A stretch of 64,000 nt of DNA, taken from CAVUDO01 sp963740255. GTDB lineage: Bacteria > Actinomycetota > Actinomycetes > Mycobacteriales > Cryptosporangiaceae. A program made the position numbers and the translations under genes. Shown here one piece after another: positions 53,494 through 61,422 of the stretch (position 1 is the stretch's first letter; each line of letters opens with the position of its first letter). The stretch is taken from the NCBI GenBank assembly GCA_963740255.1, contig CAVUDO010000002.1:1984001-2048000 (forward strand), written 5' to 3'. The notes under the pieces are model-generated. The model ran no database searches. It worked only from the letters and a program-made list of their open reading frames with translations, and had not been told where the DNA came from.

Positions 53494-54045
53494 TCAGGCG
53501 GGCGGACGGACCAGGGGGGCCATCAGCTCCGCCGGGCCGGGCCGGGAGCCACCGTTCAGCGACACGGTTTCGGCGGCGATCTTCTGCTGCAGGCGGAGGA
53601 TGCCGTGCAGCAGCGCCTCCGGCCGGGGCGGGCAGCCGGGCACGTACACGTCGACGGGGATCAGCTGGTCGACGCCCTTGGTGACGCAGTAGGAATCCCA
53701 GTAGGGGCCGCCGCAGTTGGCGCAGGAGCCGAACGAGATCACGTACTTGGGCTCGGGCATCTGGTCGTAGAGCCGCTTGACGGCCGGCGCCATCTTGTCG
53801 GTGACCGTGCCGGACACCACCATCAGGTCGGCCTGCCGCGGCCCGTGCGCGAACGGGATCACCCCGAGCCGGATGAAGTCGTGCCGCGACATCGAGGTGG
53901 CGATGAACTCGATCGCGCAGCAGGCCAGCCCGAAGTTGAACACCCAGAGCGAGTAGCGCCGCCCCCAGTTGAGCACGAACTTGATCGGGTCCGGCAGGAC
54001 CGGGCCGCCGGGCCGACGCACCGGAGCGGGCAGATCGATGCTCAT
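53494..54045 (-). CDS. nuoB: NADH-quinone oxidoreductase-type subunit B
   Basis: NuoB holds cluster N2, the last iron-sulfur cluster before quinone. The 183-residue protein has all ligand Cys: the tandem pair in NFGLACCAIEF, GSCANCGG, and VPGCPPRPE. GGGAGGGG five bases before ATG 54045 fixes the start. It follows nuoA by 96 bases. NuoB normally sits between NuoI and NuoD, so the absence of nuoD nearby is notable. Confidence 0.95.
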   Translation of the reverse strand: MSIDLPAPVRRPGGPVLPDPIKFVLNWGRRYSLWVFNFGLACCAIEFIATSMSRHDFIRLGVIPFAHGPRQADLMVVSGTVTDKMAPAVKRLYDQMPEPKYVISFGSCANCGGPYWDSYCVTKGVDQLIPVDVYVPGCPPRPEALLHGILRLQQKIAAETVSLNGGSRPGPAELMAPLVRPPA

Positions 54046-54141
54046 CCACACCCCTCCCACGGCCGTCGGCCCTCAGCCTAGTGCCGCGGCGGCCCCGCGT
54101 GACCCGACCGTGACGAGAGGTCCGAACCAGGCCACGCGCTC

Positions 54142-54513
54142 TCAGGCCCAGCGCAGGACGCCCTTGCGCCAGGCGTAGAGCAGGCCCAGCGCGAGCAGCG
54201 TCACGAAGATGCCCATCTCCACCAGCGTGACGACGCCGAACCCGGGCCGGTCGAAGATCACCGCCCACGGGAAGAGGAAGACGCTCTCCACCGCGAACAG
54301 CACGTAGAGGTAGGCGTAGACGTAGTACCGGATCTGCGCCTGGGCCCAGTCGGCACCGACCGGGTCGACGCCGCACTCGTACGTGCTGAGCTTCGCCGGC
54401 GTCGGCCGGTGCGGTCGGATCAGCCGGTTCGCGGTGAACGCGAACGCGAGGAACCCGATGCCGACGATCAGCAGCAGACCCAGGCTCGCGTACTGGCCGA
54501 GGTAGCCGTTCAT
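54142..54513 (-). CDS. nuoA: NADH-quinone oxidoreductase-type subunit A
   Basis: A 123-residue three-helix membrane subunit. Family marks are KLSTYECGVDPVGADWAQAQ in the loop and RYYVYAYLYVLFAVESVFLFPW. It begins the nuoA-B-C-H segment. The 170 bases upstream should hold the promoter, but none is obvious. Confidence 0.93.
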   Translation of the reverse strand: MNGYLGQYASLGLLLIVGIGFLAFAFTANRLIRPHRPTPAKLSTYECGVDPVGADWAQAQIRYYVYAYLYVLFAVESVFLFPWAVIFDRPGFGVVTLVEMGIFVTLLALGLLYAWRKGVLRWA

Positions 54514-54686
54514 CCGTCCATCCGAACAGGCCGCAGCCGCGGGGGCAAGCGTACCGGCCCGCCGTCGCTCGGGGAGAACCCCGAGAACGGGCTCCCGCCG
54601 ACCCCCGGAAGATCCGGGTGGAGCCGGCCGGATCTGGGTGACGCACCCGGATGCGCCCGGGCCGGCAGCCCGGCAGGGTGAACGCC

Positions 54687-54851
54687 ATGCCTTGGTGGGA
54701 GACCGAACCCGTACGACTGGGACTGGCCCTGGTGGCCGGCCTGGCGGGAGTGGCGATGCTCGCGGGCGGCCTGCTGCGCCAGCGCCGCGCGACCCCCGCG
54801 CCGCGCCACCGCCGCCCCCGCCGGGGCGTCCGAGCGCCCCTCCTCAGATGA
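54687..54851 (+). CDS. Short single-helix membrane protein, tentative
   Basis: A possible 54-residue product starting MPWWETEPVRLGLALVAGLA, with one membrane helix (LGLALVAGLAGVAMLAGGLL) and an Arg-rich tail. GGCAGGG is near the ATG. It runs toward the DUF350 gene and overlaps its end by eight bases. No family is recognised and it may be non-coding. Confidence 0.4.
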   Translation: MPWWETEPVRLGLALVAGLAGVAMLAGGLLRQRRATPAPRHRRPRRGVRAPLLR

Positions 54852-55347
54852 CCGCCATCGCGGTGACCAGGCCGATCGCGACGTTGGTGACGCCGAGCAG
54901 CACCGCGGCCGGCTGGATGGTCGGCTCGTGCACCAGACGCCGCACGTCGATCCGGACCAGCAGGTTGAAGATGAACGCCGCCGCCACCTGCGCGAGGATC
55001 CCGACCAGGCCGAACACCAGCGTGGAGATCAGGCCTTCGAGCAGGCGTCCGCCGGAGGAGAAGATCGCCGCGACGACGATCAGCGAGACCGCGAACACGC
55101 CGCAGGCCGCCAGCACGGTGGCGTTCGGGTTGCGCTCGTCGCGGATGATCGTCGACAGCCGCCCCGGGGTGGCCAGGTCGATCGCGTAGAACCCGATCAC
55201 CAGCAGCACCAGTCCGAGCGCGGCGTAGGCGAGGATCGACCCGGCGCCGCGGCCCACGGCCGTCCAGTACGCGTCGTCCAGCGCGAGCGCGGCTGACCCC
55301 GCGATGTCCGAGGCTCCCGCCAGCTGTGTGGCACCGACCTGGATCAC
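54844..55347 (-). CDS. DUF350 membrane protein (YjfL-like)
   Basis: A 167-residue protein with four predicted helices forming two DUF350 repeats: LAYAALGLVLLVIGFYAIDL with PGRL, and the later LISTLVFGLVGILAQVAAAF. GAAGGAAGG before GTG 55347 gives a clear start. DUF350 proteins accompany glutathionylspermidine-synthase-like ATP-grasp genes and small lipoproteins in many bacteria, as in the E. coli yjfKLMC and ygiBC loci. Here the ATP-grasp and lipoprotein genes are the next two upstream. Role unknown; likely envelope stress or membrane modification. Confidence 0.82.
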   Translation of the reverse strand: MIQVGATQLAGASDIAGSAALALDDAYWTAVGRGAGSILAYAALGLVLLVIGFYAIDLATPGRLSTIIRDERNPNATVLAACGVFAVSLIVVAAIFSSGGRLLEGLISTLVFGLVGILAQVAAAFIFNLLVRIDVRRLVHEPTIQPAAVLLGVTNVAIGLVTAMAVI

Positions 55348-55459
55348 TGTCGTACCTTCCTTCGTCTCGTGCACCGGCCGGCGCCGGGCGGGCTGGACGA
55401 CGACGCCGTCGTCGCAGTGTGGGCTGAGTGTGCCGGACGCGTGGCCACGGTGTCAGCTC

Positions 55460-55519
55460 AGGTGCCGGACGGCGCCGCCACCCTGACTGGCTGAGGTGCC
55501 GGACGGCGCCGCCACCCTG
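55460..55519. repeat. Two direct 26-bp repeats after the ATP-grasp gene
   Basis: Identical 26-base copies lie at 55460-55485 and 55494-55519, eight bases apart. Each contains the palindrome GGCGCC. The second ends exactly at the ATP-grasp stop codon. They lie between that gene and the DUF350 gene, about 110 bases from its start. Confidence 0.85.
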
Positions 55520-56683
55520 TCAGGTGGGGCTGATGCGGTGTGGGACGAACGACGCCGTGTCGTCGGTGATCAGGCCGGTCGTCTCCCGGATGCCCAGGCC
55601 GGCGGACTCGTTCTCCACCATCCAGGCGCCGAGCACCGGCCGCTGCCCGTCGAACTCGGGGAGTTCCCAGAACTCCTGGTAGACGAAGCCCTCGGCGCCG
55701 TAGCCGCCGTGCGTGGACTGGCTTCCCGACGGCGTGACGATCTGCATGCTCGCCCCCTCCCGACCCAGCAGGGGCTTCTTGATGTACGACATCAGCGGGC
55801 CGGGGGTGTTGAGGTATGCCGGCATCAGGTTCGGGTGGTTCGGGTAGAGCTCCCACAGCACCGCGAGCAGCGCCTTGTTCGAGAGCAGCATCTTCCAGAC
55901 CGGCTCCACCCACGCCATCGTCGGCAGGGTCTGCACCGCCTGGGCGCCGAACGGGTCGGCGACCACCCACTCCCACGGGTAGAGCTTGCACAGCGCGTTG
56001 ATCAGGCGTTGTTCGAGGTCGACGAAGCGCTGCCGGACCGGGTCCCAGCCGATGTCCTCCACCGCGATCGCCAGACCCGACAACCCCGCCTGCGCGGCGG
56101 TCTCCTGCAGGTAGGCGATCGTCATCACCTCCTCGCCGGAGGAGTCCTCGTTGGTCCAGGAGAAGTGCACCGGGCCGGACGGGATCCGGGCCGCGACGTT
56201 GCGCCAGCCGGCGACCAGGCGCTCGTGCAGGGAGTTCCACTGGTCGTCGGCGGGGTAGACGTCCTCCTTCCAGTGCCACTGGACGACGGAGCCCTCCACC
56301 AGCGAGGTCGGCGTGTCGGCGTTGTACTCCAGCAGCTTCCCCGGGCCCTGGCCGTCGTAGCGCAGGTCGAACCGGCCGTAGAGGTAGGGGTCGTTGCGCT
56401 TCCAGGACGCCTCGATGGCCGGCGCCACCCACTCGGGGATGCCGAAGTCGCGGTACCGCCCGGCGGTGATCACGTGGTCGACGGTGTCCAGGCACATCTG
56501 GTGCAGCGTCTCGACGTCCGCCTCCAGCGCGAGCACCTCGTCCATCGAGAAGACGTAGTGCACGGACTCGTCCCAGTACGGGCGGGTGAGGTGTTCGGGG
56601 TGGGCGTGCGCGTGGAAGGCCAGCCCCTGTGACTCGATGATCTGTTCCCAGCCGGGCCGGGGGGTGGAGCGTTCCCGCCGCAT
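55520..56683 (-). CDS. Glutathionylspermidine synthase-like ATP-grasp ligase (YgiC/YjfC family)
   Basis: A 387-residue ATP-grasp enzyme corresponding to the C-terminal synthetase half of E. coli GspS. Recognisable parts are YGRFDLRYDGQGPGKLLEYN with the nucleotide/Mg region, ADTPTSLVEGSVVQWHW, NEDSSGEEVMTIAYL, the KPLLGREGASMQIV loop and GYGAEGFVYQEFWELP. It should join a carboxylate to an amine using ATP, but the substrates are unknown; actinomycetes lack glutathione and may use another compound. ATG 56683 begins four bases after the lipoprotein gene. Confidence 0.87.
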   Translation of the reverse strand: MRRERSTPRPGWEQIIESQGLAFHAHAHPEHLTRPYWDESVHYVFSMDEVLALEADVETLHQMCLDTVDHVITAGRYRDFGIPEWVAPAIEASWKRNDPYLYGRFDLRYDGQGPGKLLEYNADTPTSLVEGSVVQWHWKEDVYPADDQWNSLHERLVAGWRNVAARIPSGPVHFSWTNEDSSGEEVMTIAYLQETAAQAGLSGLAIAVEDIGWDPVRQRFVDLEQRLINALCKLYPWEWVVADPFGAQAVQTLPTMAWVEPVWKMLLSNKALLAVLWELYPNHPNLMPAYLNTPGPLMSYIKKPLLGREGASMQIVTPSGSQSTHGGYGAEGFVYQEFWELPEFDGQRPVLGAWMVENESAGLGIRETTGLITDDTASFVPHRISPT

Positions 56684-56687
56684 CGGC

Positions 56688-57059
56688 CTAGCTGCCGCTG
56701 CTGGTGCGGCTGCCGAACCCGTTGCGCTGGATCGACCGGCCCTTCTCGGTGCTGATGTTGGCGTTGTGCGGACGCACCGTGGTGCCGCCCTTGATCTTCG
56801 AGCCGGACCGGAAGCCGCCGTAGTAGAAGAAGTACGCGCCGTGGCGGCTGCCGTCGTCGTCGTCACAGAGGTCCTCGTCGACGACCTCGTAGTTGCCCTC
56901 GCCGTCGAGAGTGTTCGGGTCGACGCAGTAGGCGGTGACGTCCTCGCCGGAGTCGGTGTACTCCTCGCCGCTCGATCCGCAGCCCGCCACGGCCACCGAG
57001 AGCATGCTGACCATGCCGATCCGGACCGCGGTGGACCGCATCCGCCGCTGCGTCCTCAT
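56688..57059 (-). CDS. Small acidic lipoprotein (YgiB/DUF1190-like position)
   Basis: A 123-residue predicted lipoprotein. The signal peptide ends in a lipobox (MLSVAVAGC) near residue 27. The mature part has an acidic stretch (VDEDLCDDDDG), an aromatic patch (GAYFFYYGGFRSGSKI) and ends with GRSIQRNGFGSRTSSGS. The GFGSR-type ending is also seen in YgiB-like lipoproteins. GGGAG eight bases before ATG 57059 gives the start. It lies four bases ahead of the ATP-grasp gene, so the two are co-expressed. Confidence 0.75.
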   Translation of the reverse strand: MRTQRRMRSTAVRIGMVSMLSVAVAGCGSSGEEYTDSGEDVTAYCVDPNTLDGEGNYEVVDEDLCDDDDGSRHGAYFFYYGGFRSGSKIKGGTTVRPHNANISTEKGRSIQRNGFGSRTSSGS

Positions 57060-57401
57060 CGTGCCGGCTCCCTTCGTCCGCGCGCCGCCCGACAACGCCG
57101 ACGGCTGGCGAGGCCGAGTGTAGCCACCGGGCGCACTATCGCCCCGGCAGGTCGCACGCAGGTCGCACGCAGGTCCCGCACGCGCCGCCGGCGGCGTCCG
57201 ATCTGTCTGACCTGGGGCGAATCGACGTTGAAATCGCTCGCCGAGTTCCCCCACGGCGGCGCCGCGAAGCGTAGATTCCTGCGATCAGTGGGACATGTGG
57301 GGCGTTCTTTCCCGGCCGCACCCGTCACCGCGACGTAGGATCGAAGAGCCGGTCCGGTGTGTCGAAAGGGACGCCCGGGATCGCGCGAGGAGGACTGCGG
57401 A
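57060..57401. other. Divergent region upstream of korA with 11-bp tandem repeats
   Basis: This 342-base stretch separates the lipoprotein gene from korA. It includes three tandem units based on CAGGTCGCACG at 57148-57158, 57159-57169 and a longer variant at 57170-57182. A TAGGAT box at 57336 is a candidate korA -10, but a matching -35 is unclear. I see no coding sequence here. Confidence 0.4.
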
Positions 57402-59261
57402 GTGGGCAAAGAGGTCCAGCAGGTGGACCGTGTGGTGATTCGCTTCGCGGGTGACTCCGGCGACGGCATGCAGTTAACCGGCGACCGGTTCACCTCCGAG
57501 ACCGCGTCCTTCGGCAACGACCTCTCCACGCTGCCGAACTTCCCCGCCGAGATCCGCGCCCCGCAGGGCACCCTGCCGGGCGTCTCCAGCTTCCAGGTGC
57601 ACTTCGCCGACCACGACATCATGACCCCGGGCGACCGGCCCGACGTGCTGGTCGCGATGAACCCCGCCGCGCTCAAGGCCAACCTCGCCGACATGGCCCG
57701 CGGCGGCACGGTCATCGTCGACTCCCACGACTTCACCCCCCGGGCGCTGGCCAAGGTCGGCTACGCGAGCAACCCGCTCGAGGACGGCTCGCTGGACGGG
57801 TACCACGTCCACGCGCTCGACCTGACGGGCGTGACGCTGACGGCACTCGGCGGCTCGGGGCTGTCCCGCAAGGACGCCGGCCGGGCCAAGAACATGTTCG
57901 CGCTCGGCCTGGTGTCCTGGCTCTACGGACGCCCCATCGCCGGCAGCGTGGAGTTCCTGGAGCGCAAGTTCGCCACCCGGCCCGAGCTGGCCGCAGCCAA
58001 CGCCCTCGCGCTCAAGGCCGGCTGGAACTACGGCGAGACCACCGAGGACTTCTCGGTGTCCTACCAGGTCAAGCCGGCCGCGATGCCCGCCGGCACCTAC
58101 CGCAACATCTCCGGCAACGCGGCCCTGGCGTACGGGCTGCTGGCCGGTGCGCAACGGGCAGGGCTGTCGATGTTCCTCGGCGCCTACCCGATCACGCCGG
58201 CCAGCGACGTGCTGCACGAACTGTCCAAGCACAAGCGGTTCGGGGTGCGGGCGTTCCAGGCCGAGGACGAGATCGCGGCCGTGGGCGCCGCCCTCGGCGC
58301 GTCCTTCGGCGGGGCGCTGGGCGTCACCACGTCCTCGGGCCCGGGCATCGCACTGAAGGCCGAGACGATCGGCCTCGCCGTCTCGCTGGAACTGCCGCTG
58401 GTGATCTGCGACATCCAGCGCGGCGGCCCGTCCACCGGCCTGCCGACCAAGACCGAGCAGTCCGACCTGCTGCAGGCGATGTTCGGCCGCAACGGCGAGG
58501 CGCCGGTGCCGGTGGTCGCGCCGCGCTCGCCCGCCGACTGCTTCGACGCCGCGATCGAGGCGGTCCGGATCGCGGTCACCTACCGCACCCCGGTGTACCT
58601 GCTCTCCGACGGCTACCTCGCGAACGGGTCCGAGCCGTGGAAGGTGCCCGAGGTCGACGACCTGCCGGTCATCGTCCCGGGCTTCGCCACCGAGCCCAAC
58701 CACGACGCCGAGGACGGCACCCGGGACTTCTGGCCCTACCTGCGCGACCCCGAGACGCTGGCCCGCCCCTGGGCCGTCCCCGGCACGCCCGGCCTGGAAC
58801 ACCGCATCGGCGGCATCGAGAAGGCCGACGGCTCGGGCGTCATCTCCTACGAGCCGGCCAACCACGACCTCATGGTGCGCACCCGCCAGGCCAAGGTGGA
58901 CGGCGTCGCGCGGTCGATCCCGCCGCTGCACGTGGACGACCCGTCCGGCGAGGCGTCGGTGCTGGTGCTGGGCTGGGGCTCGACGTACGGACCGATCGGT
59001 GCCGCATGCAAGCGGGTCCGCCGCAAGGGGCTGTGCATCGCGCAGGCGCACCTGCGTCACCTCAACCCGTTCCCGGCCGACCTCGGCGAGGTGCTGGCCC
59101 GGTACGAGGCCGTGATCGTGCCCGAGATGAACCTCGGCCAGCTCGCCCTGCTCGTCCGGGCGAAGTACCTGGTCGACGTCGTGTCCTACAACCAGGTGCG
59201 GGGACTGCCGTTCCAATCCGAGGAGTTGGCCGGAGTGTTCGAGGACGTGATCGCCCGATGA
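57402..59261 (+). CDS. korA: 2-oxoacid:ferredoxin oxidoreductase subunit alpha (gamma-alpha fusion), KorA-type
   Basis: With KorB it oxidatively decarboxylates a 2-oxoacid, most likely 2-oxoglutarate, to the acyl-CoA while reducing ferredoxin. The 619-residue protein has the gamma domain first (RFAGDSGDGMQLTGDRF, LPNFPAEIRAPQGTLPGVSS; residues 1-200), then the pyrimidine-binding domain (GAYPITPASDVLHELS, QAEDEIAAVGAALGAS, TSSGPGIALKAE), and domain III (VLVLGWGSTYGPIGAAC). The fusion is typical of actinobacterial Kor. GAGGAGG eight bases before GTG 57402 sets the start. It overlaps korB as ATGA and lies beside nuo genes. Confidence 0.94.
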   Translation: MGKEVQQVDRVVIRFAGDSGDGMQLTGDRFTSETASFGNDLSTLPNFPAEIRAPQGTLPGVSSFQVHFADHDIMTPGDRPDVLVAMNPAALKANLADMARGGTVIVDSHDFTPRALAKVGYASNPLEDGSLDGYHVHALDLTGVTLTALGGSGLSRKDAGRAKNMFALGLVSWLYGRPIAGSVEFLERKFATRPELAAANALALKAGWNYGETTEDFSVSYQVKPAAMPAGTYRNISGNAALAYGLLAGAQRAGLSMFLGAYPITPASDVLHELSKHKRFGVRAFQAEDEIAAVGAALGASFGGALGVTTSSGPGIALKAETIGLAVSLELPLVICDIQRGGPSTGLPTKTEQSDLLQAMFGRNGEAPVPVVAPRSPADCFDAAIEAVRIAVTYRTPVYLLSDGYLANGSEPWKVPEVDDLPVIVPGFATEPNHDAEDGTRDFWPYLRDPETLARPWAVPGTPGLEHRIGGIEKADGSGVISYEPANHDLMVRTRQAKVDGVARSIPPLHVDDPSGEASVLVLGWGSTYGPIGAACKRVRRKGLCIAQAHLRHLNPFPADLGEVLARYEAVIVPEMNLGQLALLVRAKYLVDVVSYNQVRGLPFQSEELAGVFEDVIAR

Positions 59262-60439
59262 CCGACACGATGCGGGCGCCGGCAGACGCCGACGACGAGA
59301 GGAATCACGGGGCCACTGCCAGGGCCGGGACCGGCACGGCCGCGGGGACGGCGCTCGCCGCGGGGACCGACCTGGGCATGCCGTCGCTGCGGCTGGTGCC
59401 CAAGGTCCCCGCGGATGCGGCGCCCCAGCGCGCCGCGGACTTCAAGACCGACCAGGAGGTGCGTTGGTGCCCCGGGTGCGGGGACTACGCGATCCTCGCC
59501 GCGGTGCAGGGCTTCATGCCGCAACTCGGCCTGCGCCGCGAGAACGTCGTGTTCGTCTCCGGCATCGGCTGCTCGTCCCGGTTCCCGTACTACATGAACA
59601 CCTACGGGATGCACTCCATCCACGGCCGGGCGCCGGCCATCGCCACGGGGCTTGCCACCAGCCGGGCCGACCTGTCGGTGTGGGTGGTCACCGGCGACGG
59701 CGACGCCCTCTCGATCGGCGGCAACCACCTCATCCACGCGCTGCGGCGCAACGTCAACCTCAAGATCCTGCTGTTCAACAACCGCATCTACGGCCTGACC
59801 AAGGGGCAGTACTCGCCCACCTCCGAGGTCGGCAAGGTCACCAAGTCGACGCCGATGGGCTCGCTGGACTACCCGGTCGACCCGATCTCGCTGGCGATCG
59901 GCGCCGAGGCCACGTTCGTCGCCCGCACGATCGACTCCGACCGCAGGCACCTCACCTCCGTGCTGCGCGCCGCGGCCGAGCACGAGGGCACGGCGCTGGT
60001 GGAGATCTACCAGAACTGCAACATCTTCAACGACGGCGCGTTCGACCTCCTCAAGGACTCCGCCACCCGGGACGACTGGGCCGTCCGGCTCGAACACGGC
60101 GCCCCCCTCCGGTTCGGCGTGGACGCCCAGAAGGGCGTCGTCCGCGACCCGGCCACCGGTGCGCTCACCGTCGTCGACGTGACCAGCGAGAACGAGGCCG
60201 CCCTGGTCGTCCACGATGCGCACTGCGACGACCCGTCGTACGCGTTCGCGCTGTCCCGGCTCCCCGGTCAGGCGGTGGGCTGCACGCCGCTCGGGGTGTT
60301 CCGGGCGGTGCACCGCCCGACGTACGACACCCGGATGGCCGCGCAACTGGAGGCCGCCCAGGCGCCCAAGGGCGGACCAGCCGACCAGGCCGACCTCCAG
60401 TCCCTCCTCCTCGGGGGCGACACCTGGACGGTGGCCTGA
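59258..60439 (+). CDS. korB: 2-oxoacid:ferredoxin oxidoreductase subunit beta, KorB-type
   Basis: A 393-residue thiamine-diphosphate-binding subunit. The first 65 residues form an Ala/Gly-rich extension. Iron-sulfur ligand Cys appear in VRWCPGCGDYAIL and GIGCSSRFPYY, and the thiamine-binding region is VTGDGDALSIGGNHL with NNRIYGLTKGQYSPTS. The C-terminus PLGVFRAVHRPTYD matches KorB. The start overlaps the korA stop (ATGA). Reduced ferredoxin from this enzyme could feed the complex I-like genes in the same cluster. Confidence 0.94.
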   Translation: MTDTMRAPADADDERNHGATARAGTGTAAGTALAAGTDLGMPSLRLVPKVPADAAPQRAADFKTDQEVRWCPGCGDYAILAAVQGFMPQLGLRRENVVFVSGIGCSSRFPYYMNTYGMHSIHGRAPAIATGLATSRADLSVWVVTGDGDALSIGGNHLIHALRRNVNLKILLFNNRIYGLTKGQYSPTSEVGKVTKSTPMGSLDYPVDPISLAIGAEATFVARTIDSDRRHLTSVLRAAAEHEGTALVEIYQNCNIFNDGAFDLLKDSATRDDWAVRLEHGAPLRFGVDAQKGVVRDPATGALTVVDVTSENEAALVVHDAHCDDPSYAFALSRLPGQAVGCTPLGVFRAVHRPTYDTRMAAQLEAAQAPKGGPADQADLQSLLLGGDTWTVA

Positions 60440-60499
60440 CCTGACCGGCGCCGGCCGCGACCCGGTCGGTCCGCGCGCCCTGGCGCTGGTACCGCGCGA

Positions 60500-60543
60500 C
60501 CGCCGTCGGCTCCCGGTTCGGAGGCGACGGCGGTCGGGGAAGC
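60500..60543. terminator. Hairpin between korB and the DUF3618 gene
   Basis: A nine-base perfect stem (CCGCCGTCG with CGACGGCGG) encloses a 26-base loop in the 112-base gap between the convergent korB and DUF3618 genes. No T tract follows on either side, so efficiency is uncertain, but the position suits a terminator working both ways. Confidence 0.45.
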
Positions 60544-60551
60544 AGGTCTCG

Positions 60552-60893
60552 CTAGGCCTTCCGGCGACGGAACACCCGCCCGGACACCACGCCGAGCAGG
60601 AACGCTCCCACGGCCGCGAACAGCACGGGCCGCTCCTTGGCCTTCTCCACTGCCTGGCCGGCCACCTGCTGCGCACGCTCGGGGGTCACGTCCTGAACCC
60701 GCTGGCTCAGGTCCGCGGCCTTCTCCTTGATCTGCTCGCCCTTGACCTTGAGCGCTTCCCTGCCCTCGGCCAGTTTCTGCTGGGCCTGCGCCTTGACGTC
60801 CGCCTTCGCCGCCAACAGCTCGACGGTCTCGCCAAGCTCCTCACGGGTCTGCTCGACCTTGGCCTTGCTTGTCGCTGCTTCTCCCGATGTCAA
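60552..60893 (-). CDS. DUF3618 membrane-associated protein
   Basis: A 113-residue protein: a long charged amphipathic helix (VEQTREELGETVELLAAKAD, the DUF3618 signature), a coiled region, then one C-terminal membrane helix (PVLFAAVGAFLLGVVSGRVF) with an RRRKA end. The likely start is TTG 60893, which overlaps the stop of the holin-X gene as TTGA. DUF3618 genes regularly follow holin-X genes in actinomycetes. Function unknown, probably envelope related. Confidence 0.8.
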   Translation of the reverse strand: MTSGEAATSKAKVEQTREELGETVELLAAKADVKAQAQQKLAEGREALKVKGEQIKEKAADLSQRVQDVTPERAQQVAGQAVEKAKERPVLFAAVGAFLLGVVSGRVFRRRKA

Positions 60894-61291
60894 CGTCCAG
60901 CCCTTTCCTTGATGGTGGCGATGTCCTCTTTGACGCTCTCGACGGTCTCTTCGGGCACCGGGGGGGCCACCTGCTCGACCTGCTTCTTGCCCAGCAGCGC
61001 GAGGAGGCCCGCGACTGCCAGCAGGGCGAATCCGACGATCAGCGCCGCAAGCCAGGGCGTGACCGCTTCGGCCAACCCGAGCACGAGCGCGGCGACGAGT
61101 GCGGCGCCGCCGTAGAACGCGACGACACCCCCGCCGCCGAACATGCCGATGCCGAGCCCGGCGTGCCTGCCCTTCTCCTTCAACTCCAGCTGCGCGGAGC
61201 GGATCTCCTCGCGGACGAGCCGCGAGGTCTGTTCGGAGAGCTGCTTGACCAGCTCGCCGATCGACTGGTCCTTGGTCTCCTCGACCGTCAT
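60890..61291 (-). CDS. Actinobacterial holin-X/phage-holin superfamily III-like membrane protein
   Basis: A 133-residue protein. The N-terminal helix (IGELVKQLSEQTSRLVREEI) and the two hydrophobic helices (GGGGVVAFYGGAALVAALVL and LAALIVGFALLAVAGLLALL) match the holin-X family. The name does not imply phage origin; these are chromosomal envelope proteins of unknown function. It overlaps the DUF3618 gene by four bases. Confidence 0.85.
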   Translation of the reverse strand: MTVEETKDQSIGELVKQLSEQTSRLVREEIRSAQLELKEKGRHAGLGIGMFGGGGVVAFYGGAALVAALVLGLAEAVTPWLAALIVGFALLAVAGLLALLGKKQVEQVAPPVPEETVESVKEDIATIKERAGR

Positions 61292-61422
61292 TCCGACCTC
61301 CTTCTCTTCGAGGTCGGCATCTACCCGGTGGGGCCGACGGCAAAACGGTCGCGGCCATGTACGCCGCCGGCAGGGGCCTTCGGCCCGCGGCTACCGTCGG
61401 ACCGTGAAGATCCGGTGGCACC

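Noticed and set aside
55460..55519. Direct repeats as the start of a CRISPR array
   Set aside because: Only two copies with an eight-base spacer and no cas genes.
57474..59216. Long minus-strand frame across korA
   Set aside because: No domain and antisense to a well-supported enzyme gene.
60890..61291. Holin-like protein as evidence of a prophage
   Set aside because: It belongs to the chromosomal actinobacterial holin-X family next to DUF3618; no other phage genes are present.
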